Positions 17,848 to 27,100 of a stretch of 64,000 bases of DNA are shown piece after piece. Origin of the DNA: Nocardia tengchongensis (GTDB lineage: Bacteria > Actinomycetota > Actinomycetes > Mycobacteriales > Mycobacteriaceae); contig NZ_CP074371.1 of assembly GCF_018362975.1 (NCBI RefSeq), forward strand, positions 5,394,001 through 5,458,000, written 5' to 3'. A program made the translations under genes and the position numbers. How positions within the stretch are numbered: the stretch's first letter is position 1; every line of letters begins with the position of its first letter. A model generated the notes under the pieces. The model saw only the letters and a list, made by a program, of their open reading frames with translations, did no database searches and was not told where the DNA came from.

Positions 17848-18747
17848 TTGACGCCGGACACCCTCAGCCTGCGGTACTTCCTGGTGCTCGCGGAGGAATT
17901 GAACTTCACCCGGGCGGCGGAGCGGATCGGTATCGCGCAGCCGGGGCTCAGCGCCCGGATTCGGCGGCTGGAGGCGGAACTGGGGGCAGCCCTGCTGGTG
18001 CGGAGCACGCGCAGCGTCGAATTGACCACGGCCGGTGCCGCTTTGGCCGAGGCCGCGCCGGCGGCATTGGCGGCGCTGGACCGGGCATGGGAGACCGCAC
18101 GACGGGCGGGGGCCGGGGAGCTGGGCGCGCTGCGGATCGGATACAGCCTCAGCGCCGGGGCCGAGACCGCTCCTGCGCTGGTGGACAGGCTGATTCGGGA
18201 GAATCCGGGGCTCGAGGTCCGCGCGGTGCCGATGGCGACACCGGAGATCACGCCCGCTGTCGCCGCGGGCCGCATCGACGCCGGGATCACCCGTGGTGAA
18301 CAGCCCGGACGTGGGGTGCGCCGGTTCCTGCTGCGGAGCCAGCGGATCGGGGTGCAGTTGGCGCGGAATCATCCGCTGGCCGAATGCGCGGAGATCGAGA
18401 TCGCCGATGCCGCGGGCTATCCACTGCGACTTCCCGACCGGGCGGCCAACCCGGTCGTCCACGACCAACTCGCCGCATTGTTTCGCGACACCGAACCGCA
18501 GCCCCGATTCCGCACGCCCGCAATATCGTTCGACATCGCACAGCGGGATCTACACGATGGCCTCACCCTCGCTCCGGCCGGTGAGGCCGCCGTCACGGCC
18601 CAGCCCGCCGGGCTCACCTGGCGTCCCCTGCGCGGCGCGCCCGCCCTGACCCTCCATCTCGTCCTCCCTCGCGAGCAGTCACCACTGCACCATCGCGTCC
18701 GCGCCGCCGCCAAAAGCCTGGCGCACGAACTGGATTGGCTGCTCTGA
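17848..18747 (+). CDS. LysR-family transcriptional regulator
   Basis: LysR-type regulator of 299 residues. The N-terminal helix-turn-helix is FTRAAERIGIAQPGLSARIR (residues 19-38) and the effector domain runs from about residue 90. TTG 17848 is the first residue of the canonical start (TPDTLSLRYFLVLAEELNF). Divergent from the ABM/EthD pair. LysR proteins usually activate the adjacent divergent operon in response to its substrate. The C-terminal segment is Leu/Arg-rich and normal in length. Confidence 0.88.
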   Translation: MTPDTLSLRYFLVLAEELNFTRAAERIGIAQPGLSARIRRLEAELGAALLVRSTRSVELTTAGAALAEAAPAALAALDRAWETARRAGAGELGALRIGYSLSAGAETAPALVDRLIRENPGLEVRAVPMATPEITPAVAAGRIDAGITRGEQPGRGVRRFLLRSQRIGVQLARNHPLAECAEIEIADAAGYPLRLPDRAANPVVHDQLAALFRDTEPQPRFRTPAISFDIAQRDLHDGLTLAPAGEAAVTAQPAGLTWRPLRGAPALTLHLVLPREQSPLHHRVRAAAKSLAHELDWLL

Positions 18748-18880
18748 ACTTTGGACACGTCACCGTGACCGGCTGCAGCGCCGAGACCGAACAGGCTCAC
18801 GCGCTCGAGGCTCACCGGTACAAAGTCGAGCCTCGCAGAGGCTTGCGTTCGAGCGCGCTCTAAACCATATCGTCGCCGAC

Positions 18881-19479
18881 ATGACTACCGATGCAACCCA
18901 GACCTGGATCATCACCGGCACTTCGAAGGGCTTCGGGCGCGCGTTGGCGGAGGCGGCCCGGCGGCGCTCGTGCGGGCCGCGCTGCCCGCGATGCGCGGCC
19001 AGCGTAGCGGCACGATCGTGCAGATGAGCAGCCAGGGCGGACGGGTGGCCTTTCCCGGTGTATCGGCCTACTGCGCATCGAAGTTCGCTCTCGAAGGCTG
19101 GTCGGAATCTCTCGCGGCCGAGGTCGCGCCGTTCGGGGTGCGTGTGCTGCTCGTCGAGCCCAGCCGGTTCCGTACCGCGTTCAACGCGGGACTCGAGTTC
19201 AGCGCGGTGTCGGACAGCTATTGTGACACCCTTGCCCCGCTGCGCGCCGACATGGCGGGCGCCGACGGTGTGCAGGAAGGTGACCCGGTGCGCGCGGCCG
19301 GCATCATCGTGCGCCTCGCGCACAGCGAGCACGTCCCGCTGCGACTGCCACTCGGATCGGAGGCGGTCCAACGGCTGTCCGGCCTCTACCGTCGTGGCTT
19401 GGCAGAGGTCGAGCGCTGGGCCGAGATCGCCCGCAGCGCCGATTTCGACGACGCCGTCTCCGCGGTTCGCCCTGTCTAG
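18881..19479 (+). pseudogene. short-chain dehydrogenase with internal deletion
   Basis: Remnant of a short-chain dehydrogenase. ATG 18881 opens a proper Rossmann start (WIITGTSKGFGRALAEAA), but near 18955 the sequence jumps, with a frame change, to LVRAALPAMRGQRSG and the catalytic YCASK and downstream helices. About 70-80 codons are missing, including the cofactor specificity strand and the NNAG motif. The deletion size is judged from usual SDR spacing. It cannot make a working enzyme. Confidence 0.75.
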
Positions 19480-19944
19480 GCTCGATGGAATGGCGACCGA
19501 CGAATTGATGGAACGGGCGCCGATCACATCGGGGAACCCGGCCCTCACCAGCGCAAACCCGAGGGCCGCTCAGCCTATTGCCGGTTTCTGCCGGAGCTGA
19601 ACCAAGGCCGCGATCCCGAACCGGCCGGTTTGGGTCGGGTCTGGATTGATTTCCATTGCTTACCATTTCGCGGTTGACCCGGTAGCGTCGGGCACCGTCA
19701 AGCCGCCCGATAGGTGGCGGTGTTCACGCAGCGTCAGGTGGCGCGGATGACGAGATTCTTCCCCTCTGCCCACAGCCAGTCCGCCGCTGCCGTGGTGGCG
19801 CTCGGCGGTTCCGGTGCGGTGGCCCACTTCGGGCTCCGCCACGCCCATTTCGCGCCCGGGAAGACAGCGGCCTTGGTCGTGTGGCGCGGCCAGACGCGAA
19901 GACAAACCGCAAGGATTCGCGCTACAACGCGACGGGGAAGGCAG
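19480..19944. other. region without supported genes
   Basis: 465 bases between two broken genes. Several short frames are open, but none shows a family pattern or a good ribosome site. Given the decay on both sides, this may be the eroded remains of former genes that I can no longer recognise. Confidence 0.45.
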
Positions 19945-20391
19945 TCACGCCGGTACGACCCGGAACACCGCTAACGATCCGCGGCCGCCGCCACGGCCTC
20001 CGCGCTGGCCTGCGTCGTCAAGCCGCTTCTGACGAACAGTTCGGCCACCCGCTTCGGACTGTTCAGCACATGGTCGTGAAGCAGCGGGCCACGCTCCTGC
20101 ACTGGCAATTCGACCAATCGGACCGCCGAGGATCGCCGGCCCCGGCTCAGAGTCGCTGTTTCTGTACTGCGGGCATTGGCTACCCACGCGGCCTGCGGAT
20201 ATACCTGGATGATGTAGCGCTGTCCAGCAATCGGCACGATATCGATCGGAGCCGTGCGCTCCAGCCCGCTGCTGCGACCAGGCATCGTCAGCAGATGGAT
20301 AGGCCCCCTATGCGATCCCGATCCGCTGCAAACCGACAATGACCTTATTGAACTGCTGGACTTTGCGTTTGAGCTCGGTTGCCTCAGCCAT
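19945..20391 (-). pseudogene. F420-dependent nitroreductase-like (Ddn family) pseudogene
   Basis: Broken member of the deazaflavin-dependent nitroreductase (Ddn) family. From ATG 20391 the frame reads MAEATELKRKVQQFNK to residue 26, then meets TAG next to a run of five G (near 20310). The neighbouring frame continues with PIHLLTMPGRSSGLERTAPI, RYIIQVYPQAAWVANARST and RLVELPVQERGPLL, the family core. A further shift near 19971 leads to the expected tail VFRVVPA. Stop plus two shifts suggest genuine decay. Its start overlaps the cupin remnant's end. Confidence 0.7.
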
Positions 20392-20650
20392 GCTGTCCGT
20401 CCTCCTCGACCACAGGCTTTGGTTCCTCGTTTCGTCCGTCGTGTACGTTGCCGGGTCCCGGTGGCTCGGAGCTGACGTCTCCGGCCGGGTGGATTCCGTT
20501 GAGCACGCAGTCGGGGCCGTAGTGACTCAGGGTTCCGCTGACCACGGCGACGTAGGCCGTCCCGTCTTGGTAGTGCCACCCTGTCGAGCCGCCGGGAGCG
20601 AGGGTGTATTCACGGTCACCCGCCCCACCACCGACCGCCACCTCAACATG
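20384..20650 (-). pseudogene. cupin-domain protein remnant
   Basis: About 88 codons of a small cupin protein: TLAPGGSTGWHYQDGTAYVAVVSG is the first cupin motif, split here as TLAPGGSTGWHY and the following strand, and GPGNVHDGRNE the second. The usual signal peptide and the C-terminal strand are absent, and the second metal histidine of the HxH pair is replaced by glutamine. The end overlaps the start of the Ddn-like remnant by 8 bases, so they once formed an operon. Confidence 0.6.
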
Positions 20651-20836
20651 ACGACCTCATAGCCCCACCGCGCCGCACCTGACCAGGATCTACGAGAACT
20701 CCGTTGGATTTTCGGCGATTACAACCAGGACCCCGACGCCGAGCGGCTCGATGACCAGTCCACGCCGGCCGGTGCGCCAGGCAACGGAATGCTTTCCGGC
20801 GCAGCCTGATTCCTCTGGTTCCGGGGTCGCTGTCGG

Positions 20837-21238
20837 CTAGAGGGCGGCGAGGCAGGCCTGGGCGATCTCGACGTCTTGGTCGGCGGTGCCGCCGGAGACG
20901 CCTACCGCGCCGACGACGTTGCCTTCGGTGTCGGTGATGGGCAGGCCGCCGCCGAAGGAGACCAGGCCGCCATTGCTCCATTCGATGCCGTAGATGGGGC
21001 CGTCGGGGCGTGAGATCTGGCCGAGGGTGGCGGTTGGCATGCGGAAGAGGATGGCGGTCTTGGCTTTTCGCTGGGCCAGGTCGATGCTGCCGAGCAGGGC
21101 GTCCTGGTGGCGGGTGAAGTGCAGGAGGTGGCCGCCGGCGTCGACGATGGCGATGTTCATCGGGACCGTCATGGCGTCGGCGGCCTCGAGGCCGGCGGTG
21201 GCGAGGCGGGTTGCGATGTCGAGGGAAAGCGTTGTCAT
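20837..21238 (-). CDS. GlcG/HbpS heme-binding-type protein
   Basis: DUF336-family protein of 133 residues, related to GlcG, PduO C-domain and HbpS. Markers are NIAIVDAGGHLLHFTRHQDA, the RKAKTAILFRMPT helix and the glycine-rich GGLPITDTEGNVVGAVGVSG with the terminal AQACLAAL. ATG 21238 begins the first helix; an in-frame start 35 codons earlier adds no conserved sequence. HbpS binds heme extracellularly; this form lacks an export signal. Confidence 0.85.
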   Translation of the reverse strand: MTTLSLDIATRLATAGLEAADAMTVPMNIAIVDAGGHLLHFTRHQDALLGSIDLAQRKAKTAILFRMPTATLGQISRPDGPIYGIEWSNGGLVSFGGGLPITDTEGNVVGAVGVSGGTADQDVEIAQACLAAL

Positions 21239-21369
21239 GGCAATCAGATTCGGGCTCGTCGGCGCCGGGTACCAGGCGGTGTCGTGGCCGGGGATGGCAC
21301 CACCTGGAACGGCGACGGACGCGATGTGAGACTGCCCTGACAACAGCCAGAACTACTGCGAGGGGAGGG

Positions 21370-22410
21370 TTAGGCGAGGCGGACTTCCGCGGTGGCGAGG
21401 CCGAAGACCTTGCGACCGGCCGCCTTGGCGACGATGACGACGACGGCGGTCCTGGTTTCGGGATCGAGTGACTTGATGCGGCCGCTGAATTCCACGATGC
21501 CGGCCGAGTCGGCCTCGATGACCGTGTAATTCGACAGCCGGACGCTGTAGCGGAGCATCGCGCCCGGGTCGCCGAGCCAGCCGGTGACGAATCCCGCACC
21601 CAGGCCCATCGTGAGCATGCCGTGGGCGATCACGTCCGGCAGACCCGCGAGGGTGGCGACCTCGGCGTGCCAATGGATCGGGTTCACGTCGCCGGAGACG
21701 CCGGCGTAGTTGACCAGGTCGCCGCGCGTCAGGGTGACGGTGCGCGGCGGCAGTTCGTCACCGACGGCGACGTCCTCGAACCGGAAAGCCGTGCCGGGGG
21801 TGCGGGTGCGCGAGATCGGCGAAAGGCTCGCGGCGGCATCGGAATCCGCGCCGGGCAGCCCGCTCATGTCGGCGGTGGTCCGGGGCGCGGTGTCGATCCC
21901 GGTCATCATGACGCGCTCGATGGTGTCGCTGATGTCGGCGTTGACGTCCTCGCTGGTGAGGCCGACGACGGTGGTGTGCATGATCTGCACGATGTCGCCG
22001 CTCTGGTCGAGGAAGGTGTTGGTGATGGTGAGCAGGTCCTTGCCGCCGATGCGGCGCACCGTGGTCAGCTCGACATCGCTGACCAGCCGGTCGCCGGTGA
22101 GCACCGGCTTGTACATCTCGAAGACCTGATCGGTCTGCACGATCACGTCGTAGCCTTCGAGCACGGTCTGCAGCAGCCGCCGGTTGGCCAGCATCGCCGC
22201 GGTGGAGATGAACGTGGTCGGCGCGATCAGACCGGGGTATCCGAGCTCGCCGGCGGCGGCCTCACTCCAGTGCGCCGGATGGAAGTCCTGTACGGCTCTT
22301 GCGTACTCGCGGATCTTCTCCCGGCCCACCTCGTAGTAGTCGTCCACGCGATAGCGATGCCCCACCAGTCCAGCCACATCGAACGTCGCTTCCACCAAGC
22401 TCTCCTCCAT
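21370..22410 (-). CDS. fused MaoC-family hydratase/dehydratase
   Basis: Two hot-dog domains in one chain, 346 residues. The N-terminal half (HRYRVDDYYEVGREKIREYARAV, residues 15-150) resembles the FAS1 dehydratase/HadA type without a full catalytic motif. The C-terminal half has the hydratase-2 motif GDVNPIHWHAEVA, with aspartate and histidine, near residue 245. It parallels a HadA-HadB fusion, so it probably hydrates or dehydrates enoyl/3-hydroxyacyl thioesters. Stand-alone gene with its own promoter region (22411-22601). Confidence 0.85.
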   Translation of the reverse strand: MEESLVEATFDVAGLVGHRYRVDDYYEVGREKIREYARAVQDFHPAHWSEAAAGELGYPGLIAPTTFISTAAMLANRRLLQTVLEGYDVIVQTDQVFEMYKPVLTGDRLVSDVELTTVRRIGGKDLLTITNTFLDQSGDIVQIMHTTVVGLTSEDVNADISDTIERVMMTGIDTAPRTTADMSGLPGADSDAAASLSPISRTRTPGTAFRFEDVAVGDELPPRTVTLTRGDLVNYAGVSGDVNPIHWHAEVATLAGLPDVIAHGMLTMGLGAGFVTGWLGDPGAMLRYSVRLSNYTVIEADSAGIVEFSGRIKSLDPETRTAVVVIVAKAAGRKVFGLATAEVRLA

Positions 22411-22601
22411 CCGGATTCCATCCCCCTTCGCCTCGGCGCGGGCAGCGCCGAGTTCATCGAGTGGAACGTCACCTTCTCACAAGGCATGGTGCTCGTGCCG
22501 AGAAACACACGTAGGTACGCAACACAGTACGGGCCATGTGAATTGGCTATGAATCGGCCCGGCCTTCGTCTGCGGCGACCGGGAGCAGCTCGCCGCGCAA
22601 G

Positions 22602-23246
22602 TCAGAAGGGGTACTCCGCGGAGAATTGCCCGTCGAAGCAATGCGCGGCGTGTTCGCGCATCCGCGGCCCGTATACCGGGTCTCGGGCCAGGTCCGTGTA
22701 CGTCTGGAACTTGCAGTCGACCAACCCCGCTGCCTCGGCGACGTGGACATCGAAGCCCGGAAACATCAGGCCCGCATACGGCATGTCGTCGACGTCGAGC
22801 GCGAGCACCGGATACTCACCGTGCGAGTCGACCTCGCCCACGGCCAGCACCCGCCGTGAGTCCGACCCGCCCGGCAGCAGAAAGCACTCCGGAAACCGTC
22901 CTGCCAGGTCCTTGTACGTCTCACCCCACGGCTGCCCCAACTCGTCGTCGACCAGCTGATCCAACGACCGCGGCGCGAATCCGCCGTCCGCATCGAACCA
23001 TCCACACCGCTCGAACATGCTCACATCGAACGCCAGCCACTCCCGCACGCTCGGCGACACCGCCCGCCCCGACGGAAACACCGGCGCGCCCACCGCTTCC
23101 GCTGCCATCGGCCGAGCCTCGCCCTCCACCCACGGGGTGTGGCCGACCCATTCGACGGGCTCGAACATCGCCCGCGCGGGCTGCCGCCGCACCATCTCGA
23201 TAACCCGCCGCGTCAGCCCAACCCCGTGCCGGCCCTCATCAGTCAT
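22602..23246 (-). CDS. hypothetical protein, SUKH/SMI1-like
   Basis: 214 residues, function not recognised with certainty. The middle (PSVREWLAFDVSMFERCGWF) and the later LALDVDDMPYAGLMFPGFDVHV are reminiscent of the SMI1/KNR4 (SUKH) superfamily, which includes immunity proteins of polymorphic toxins. No toxin gene is adjacent. ATG 23246 is preferred; upstream codons in the same frame are Arg-rich filler. Treat the family assignment as weak. Confidence 0.55.
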   Translation of the reverse strand: MTDEGRHGVGLTRRVIEMVRRQPARAMFEPVEWVGHTPWVEGEARPMAAEAVGAPVFPSGRAVSPSVREWLAFDVSMFERCGWFDADGGFAPRSLDQLVDDELGQPWGETYKDLAGRFPECFLLPGGSDSRRVLAVGEVDSHGEYPVLALDVDDMPYAGLMFPGFDVHVAEAAGLVDCKFQTYTDLARDPVYGPRMREHAAHCFDGQFSAEYPF

Positions 23247-23275
23247 GGCGCGCAAGCTAACAGACCCGACCGACC

Positions 23276-24481
23276 TTATGGCTTGGCTGCGGAGGTGCTC
23301 GGCACTTCGGCGGGTGCTCCGAGGTCCGGCAGGTCGGCGTAGTCGGGCAGCTCGACGCCGTTGATCGCGCGCTCGATCAGTGCCATGTCCCACTCGGGCT
23401 GGGCGTCCGGATCAGGGAAAGCGAGGCTGTGCGCGTGTAACCGGCCGATTTCCTGGTTCGCCTCGACGAACGAACGCATCCGTGCCTCGTACGCGGCGAA
23501 CCCGGCCTCCGGGTCCCATCCGGAGGCGGCCAGCTCTGCGGCCAGCAGGTAGGCGCCGACCAGGGCCAGACCGGTGCCCTGACCCGACATCGGCGACGAA
23601 CTGAACGCGGCGTCGCCGAGTAGACCCACGCGCCCGCTCGACCAGCGGTCCATGACCACCTGGGCGACCTGGTCGAGGTAGAAGTCCGGGGTGTCGTCGA
23701 GGTGCGCGAGGATGCGCGGGGCCAGCCAGCCCATGCCGTCCATCCGCTCGCGCAGCAGGCGCTTCTGGGCGGTGACGTCGCGGTAGTCGACGTCGAAATC
23801 GGCTGCGGGGAAGGAGAATACGGCCATCGCCTGGCCGGCGTCGCGGATGGGCCGCAGTCCGGCGGAACGCCCGGACTCCTGGTAGTCGAGCAGCCAGCGC
23901 TCCAGCTCGAATTCGTTGGGCACGGTGTAGAAGGCCAGCACGAGACCGAGATGACGGACGAAACGCTCTCGCGGCCCGAACACCATCTCCCGCAAGGCCG
24001 AGTGCAGTCCATCCGCCCCGATCACCAGCTCGAAGCGCCGCCGGTCGCCGCTGGCGAAGACGACGTCGACGCCGTGCGCGTCCTGGGTGAGCTCGGCGAT
24101 GCGGTCGCCGAAGATGTATTCGACACCGTCGCGGGTGTCGTCGTAGAGCACCTGGGACAGATCCCCGCGCAGAATCTCGATCTCCGAGATGTAGCCGTCA
24201 CCGCCGTCGTCCTCGGCGCGAAAGGTCTCGAGCACTGTGCCGTCCGCGTCCACGGTGTGCGCGCCGGCGGTCTCGGTCCGTGCCGCGCGCACCGCCGCAT
24301 CCAGCCCCATGCGCCGGATGACCTCCTTGGCCACTCCGCGCGCGTCCACCGCCTGCCCGCCGGGCCGCAGCTCCGGAGCCCGTTCCACCACGGTCACCTG
24401 CGCTCCCCGCCGACGCAGCCAGTGGGCCAGCGCGGGCCCCGCGATGCTGGCCCCCGCCACCAAAACCCTGTTACCGCTCAC
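23276..24481 (-). CDS. FAD-dependent oxidoreductase / monooxygenase
   Basis: Class A flavoprotein monooxygenase-like enzyme, 401 residues. VLVAGASIAGPALAHWLRR gives the GxGxxG-type loop (here GASIAG), VIGADGLHSALRE the DG motif near residue 160, and VGLLGDAAFSSSPMSGQGTG the second FAD motif near residue 290. It begins with GTG 24481. Related to tetracycline-modifying and salicylate-type hydroxylases. Divergent from an XRE-type regulator gene 197 bases away, the likely controller. Confidence 0.85.
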   Translation of the reverse strand: MSGNRVLVAGASIAGPALAHWLRRRGAQVTVVERAPELRPGGQAVDARGVAKEVIRRMGLDAAVRAARTETAGAHTVDADGTVLETFRAEDDGGDGYISEIEILRGDLSQVLYDDTRDGVEYIFGDRIAELTQDAHGVDVVFASGDRRRFELVIGADGLHSALREMVFGPRERFVRHLGLVLAFYTVPNEFELERWLLDYQESGRSAGLRPIRDAGQAMAVFSFPAADFDVDYRDVTAQKRLLRERMDGMGWLAPRILAHLDDTPDFYLDQVAQVVMDRWSSGRVGLLGDAAFSSSPMSGQGTGLALVGAYLLAAELAASGWDPEAGFAAYEARMRSFVEANQEIGRLHAHSLAFPDPDAQPEWDMALIERAINGVELPDYADLPDLGAPAEVPSTSAAKP

Positions 24482-24678
24482 TGCGCCTCCCGCTCACCCG
24501 GCCGGATCCCTGGCCGGCTCGATTGGTTGTGCTCTGACACACCGCTTTCGGTGTATCCAAACGTATCGACGACGGAGCCATCCAGAATTCATCGGCGACG
24601 TCCAAATCCGGCCTGGTGATCGTTGCCGGGGATGGCAGCCCCAGGAACAGGGTGGGTGGCGGTGCCAGACTGGACCGT

Positions 24679-25536
24679 GTGAGTGAGCTCGGGGAGTTCT
24701 TGAAGGCCAAGCGGGCAGCGGTTTCTCCGCAGGAGGTGGGGCTGCCGGCGGTGGGGAATCCCCGGCGGGTGCGGGGGTTGCGGCGCGAGGAGGTGGCGCT
24801 GCTGGCCTCGGTGAGCGTGGATCACTACACGCGGCTGGAGCAGGGGAGGGTGGCGACGGCTTCGGAGAACCTGCTGGCGGGGATCGCCGGGGCGTTGCGG
24901 CTCAGTCGGGAAGAGCACGAGTATCTGCGGATGCTGGCGCAGGCTCGGCCGCAGCGGGCGGGCACGGTCGCGCCGGAGATCGGTGGTGCGCTGCGGGATC
25001 TGCTGGGGGCGTTGCAGACACCGGCGATCGTGTTGGGGCCGCGGACCGACATTCTGGCGTGGAATGCGGGGGCGGTCGCGCTGTTCATGGACTTCGCCGA
25101 GATTCCGCCGGCGCAGCGGGCGTTGGTGCGGTTGGTGTTCCTGGAGCCGCGGGTGCGGGGGCTGTTCGTGAACTGGGAGCAGGTGGCCGCCGAAGCCGTC
25201 GATCGATTGCGGATGGCCGCGGCCCGCACGCCCGGGGATTCGCGGCTGACGCAGTTGGTGGGGGAATTGTCGGTGCACGACGCGGATTTCCGGCGGTGGT
25301 GGGCGGGGCACGGGGTGCGGTCGATGGCGGGTGGGCGCAAGCATCTGCGGCATCCGGTGGTGGGTGAGCTGGAGTTGGATTGGCAAGTGCTGCAGGTGCT
25401 CACGGCCAAGGATCAGACGCTGGTCACCTACACCGCGCCCGAGGGTTCGCCCAGTCATGAGGCGCTGCGGATCCTGGGGTCGTGGAACGCCGAATCGCGG
25501 GCGCGGCGGCCGGGGTCGATAGACGCGGATCACTGA
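24679..25536 (+). CDS. XRE regulator with MmyB-like ligand domain
   Basis: Helix-turn-helix regulator of 285 residues. The DNA-binding part GLRREEVALLASVSVDHYTRLEQGR is residues 34-58 and the rest is the PAS-like MmyB ligand domain (ILAWNAGAVALFMDF, FVNWEQVAAEAVDRLRM, DADFRRWWAGHGV). GTG 24679 is used; the 21 earlier codons are unlikely. This family in actinomycetes commonly sits opposite one oxidoreductase gene that it regulates, as here. Confidence 0.87.
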   Translation: MSELGEFLKAKRAAVSPQEVGLPAVGNPRRVRGLRREEVALLASVSVDHYTRLEQGRVATASENLLAGIAGALRLSREEHEYLRMLAQARPQRAGTVAPEIGGALRDLLGALQTPAIVLGPRTDILAWNAGAVALFMDFAEIPPAQRALVRLVFLEPRVRGLFVNWEQVAAEAVDRLRMAAARTPGDSRLTQLVGELSVHDADFRRWWAGHGVRSMAGGRKHLRHPVVGELELDWQVLQVLTAKDQTLVTYTAPEGSPSHEALRILGSWNAESRARRPGSIDADH

Positions 25537-25629
25537 TATCGGACCGGGCGTGCTACTACGCATCGTCGTTTCGGAGGCCTAGGATTGATTTCTGGAACGA
25601 ACAGTGAACCGCCACAGGGGAGGCATCAC

Positions 25630-26181
25630 ATGCGCGCCATCAGTCGAATCATGAGCTACGTCAAGACGATCCGCCGGGCCCAACGCAATCGGACAGACCT
25701 GTTCGGCTGGCTGCTGCGGCGACCGCAGGTGCTGATCAGCATCCTGATCTACGAGACCATGCTGCTGTTCACCAACAAGGTCGACCCGAAGCTGAAGGAC
25801 CTGGCCGAACTGAAGACGGCCGCGCTGGTCAACTGCCAGTTCTGCCTGGACATCGGGTCGACGCTGGCCCACTACGGCGGGCTCACCGAAGCCCAGGTCA
25901 CCGACCTGCCGACGTATCAGGACAGCGACGCCTACAGCGACACCGAGAAGCTGGTGCTGGCCTTCGCCGAGGCCATGACGGTCACTCCGACCTCGCTGGA
26001 CCTCGACCATATCCGCGCCCAGCTGCTGACCCGGATGAACAAGTCCCAGCTGACCGAGCTGGCGGCGGCCATCGCCTGGGAGAATCAGCGGGCCCGGGTG
26101 AACCAGGGACTGGGTGTGCGCCCGCTCGGCTCGGCCGACGGCGTGGCCTGCGCGATGCCCGAGTCCCGCCGCGCCGTGTGA
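25630..26181 (+). CDS. carboxymuconolactone decarboxylase-family protein
   Basis: 183 residues of the CMD/AhpD-like family. ELKTAALVNCQFCLDIGS contains the CxxC redox pair with the preceding glutamate used by AhpD-type proteins for peroxide defence. ATG 25630 has GGGGAGG at 25617-25623; codons upstream in frame are not used. Most likely a thiol-dependent peroxidase or reductase and not the muconolactone enzyme. No pathway partners are adjacent. Confidence 0.85.
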   Translation: MRAISRIMSYVKTIRRAQRNRTDLFGWLLRRPQVLISILIYETMLLFTNKVDPKLKDLAELKTAALVNCQFCLDIGSTLAHYGGLTEAQVTDLPTYQDSDAYSDTEKLVLAFAEAMTVTPTSLDLDHIRAQLLTRMNKSQLTELAAAIAWENQRARVNQGLGVRPLGSADGVACAMPESRRAV

Positions 26182-26265
26182 GGCTTTTCCGTTCGGGCCG
26201 CGATGAATTCGGCTCGGTCGTCCCGTCATGACAGGTGTCCATGTACTGAACGACCTGGAGCAACC

Positions 26266-27093
26266 ATGACCACGACCGCACCCGTCACCTCCGGAACCGT
26301 CGCGGTGCCCGACGGCACCCTCTACTACGAAGTCCGCGGCAGCGGCCCGCTCATCGCGCTGGTCGGCGCCCCGATGGATTCGGGTCCCTTCGGCGCGCTG
26401 GCCGAACTGCTCGCCACCGATTACACCGTCTTGTGTCCCGATCCGCGCGGCCACGGCCGCAGCACCGTCATCGACGCCGGCCAGGACTCGACGCCGGAAC
26501 TGCGCGCCGACGACCTGGCCCGGGTGATCACCCACATCGGGCAGGGACCCGCGGTGGTACTCGGGTCCAGCGGCGGTGCGATCACCGGACTGGCGCTGGC
26601 CATCGCCCGCCCCGAACTCGTCTCCACCCTCATCGCGCACGAGCCGCCGCTGCGCGAACTCCTCGACAACCGTGCCGAATTGACGGCGCTGACCGACGAG
26701 ATGATCGCGGTCTACAACAGCGGCGATCCGATCGGCGCGATGCGCAAGTTCGGCGAGATGACCGGTCTGTCCATGCCCGAGGAGATGCTGGAGCAGATCT
26801 TCGGCGGCGAGCGGGACCCGCGGGCCATCGCCTCCGACGACTTCTTCTACCGGCACGAACTGCACCCCACCTCCGGGTGGCGGCCGTCCCTCGACGCGCT
26901 GCGCGCCACCGCGGCCAGGATCGTCATCGGGATCGGCGATGAGTCCGCGGACCTGTTCTGCGACCGCACTTCCCGCGCACTGGGAGCCAAGCTGGGCATC
27001 GAACCGACCCTGTTCCCGGGCGGCCACGCCGGCTTCATGGAACAGCCCGACGCGTTCGCCGAGCGCGTGCGTGAGGTCATCGAGGCGACCTAG
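26266..27093 (+). CDS. alpha/beta hydrolase
   Basis: Alpha/beta hydrolase of 275 residues. The first strand GTLYYEVRGSGPLIALVG, the elbow GSSGGAITG (serine near residue 103) and PGGHAGFMEQP (histidine near residue 257) are visible. CTGGAG at 26255-26260 precedes ATG 26266. Closely similar in layout to the hydrolase at 15590-16438, which suggests paralogues. Converges with the desaturase-like gene with a gap of only 7 bases. Confidence 0.85.
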   Translation: MTTTAPVTSGTVAVPDGTLYYEVRGSGPLIALVGAPMDSGPFGALAELLATDYTVLCPDPRGHGRSTVIDAGQDSTPELRADDLARVITHIGQGPAVVLGSSGGAITGLALAIARPELVSTLIAHEPPLRELLDNRAELTALTDEMIAVYNSGDPIGAMRKFGEMTGLSMPEEMLEQIFGGERDPRAIASDDFFYRHELHPTSGWRPSLDALRATAARIVIGIGDESADLFCDRTSRALGAKLGIEPTLFPGGHAGFMEQPDAFAERVREVIEAT

Positions 27094-27100
27094 CCGGTCA

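Noticed and set aside
21622..22959. 445-codon open frame on the plus strand
   Set aside because: Shadow of the MaoC fusion gene, with no family pattern.
24589..25563. 324-codon minus-strand frame rich in Arg/Pro/His
   Set aside because: Shadow of the XRE regulator gene.
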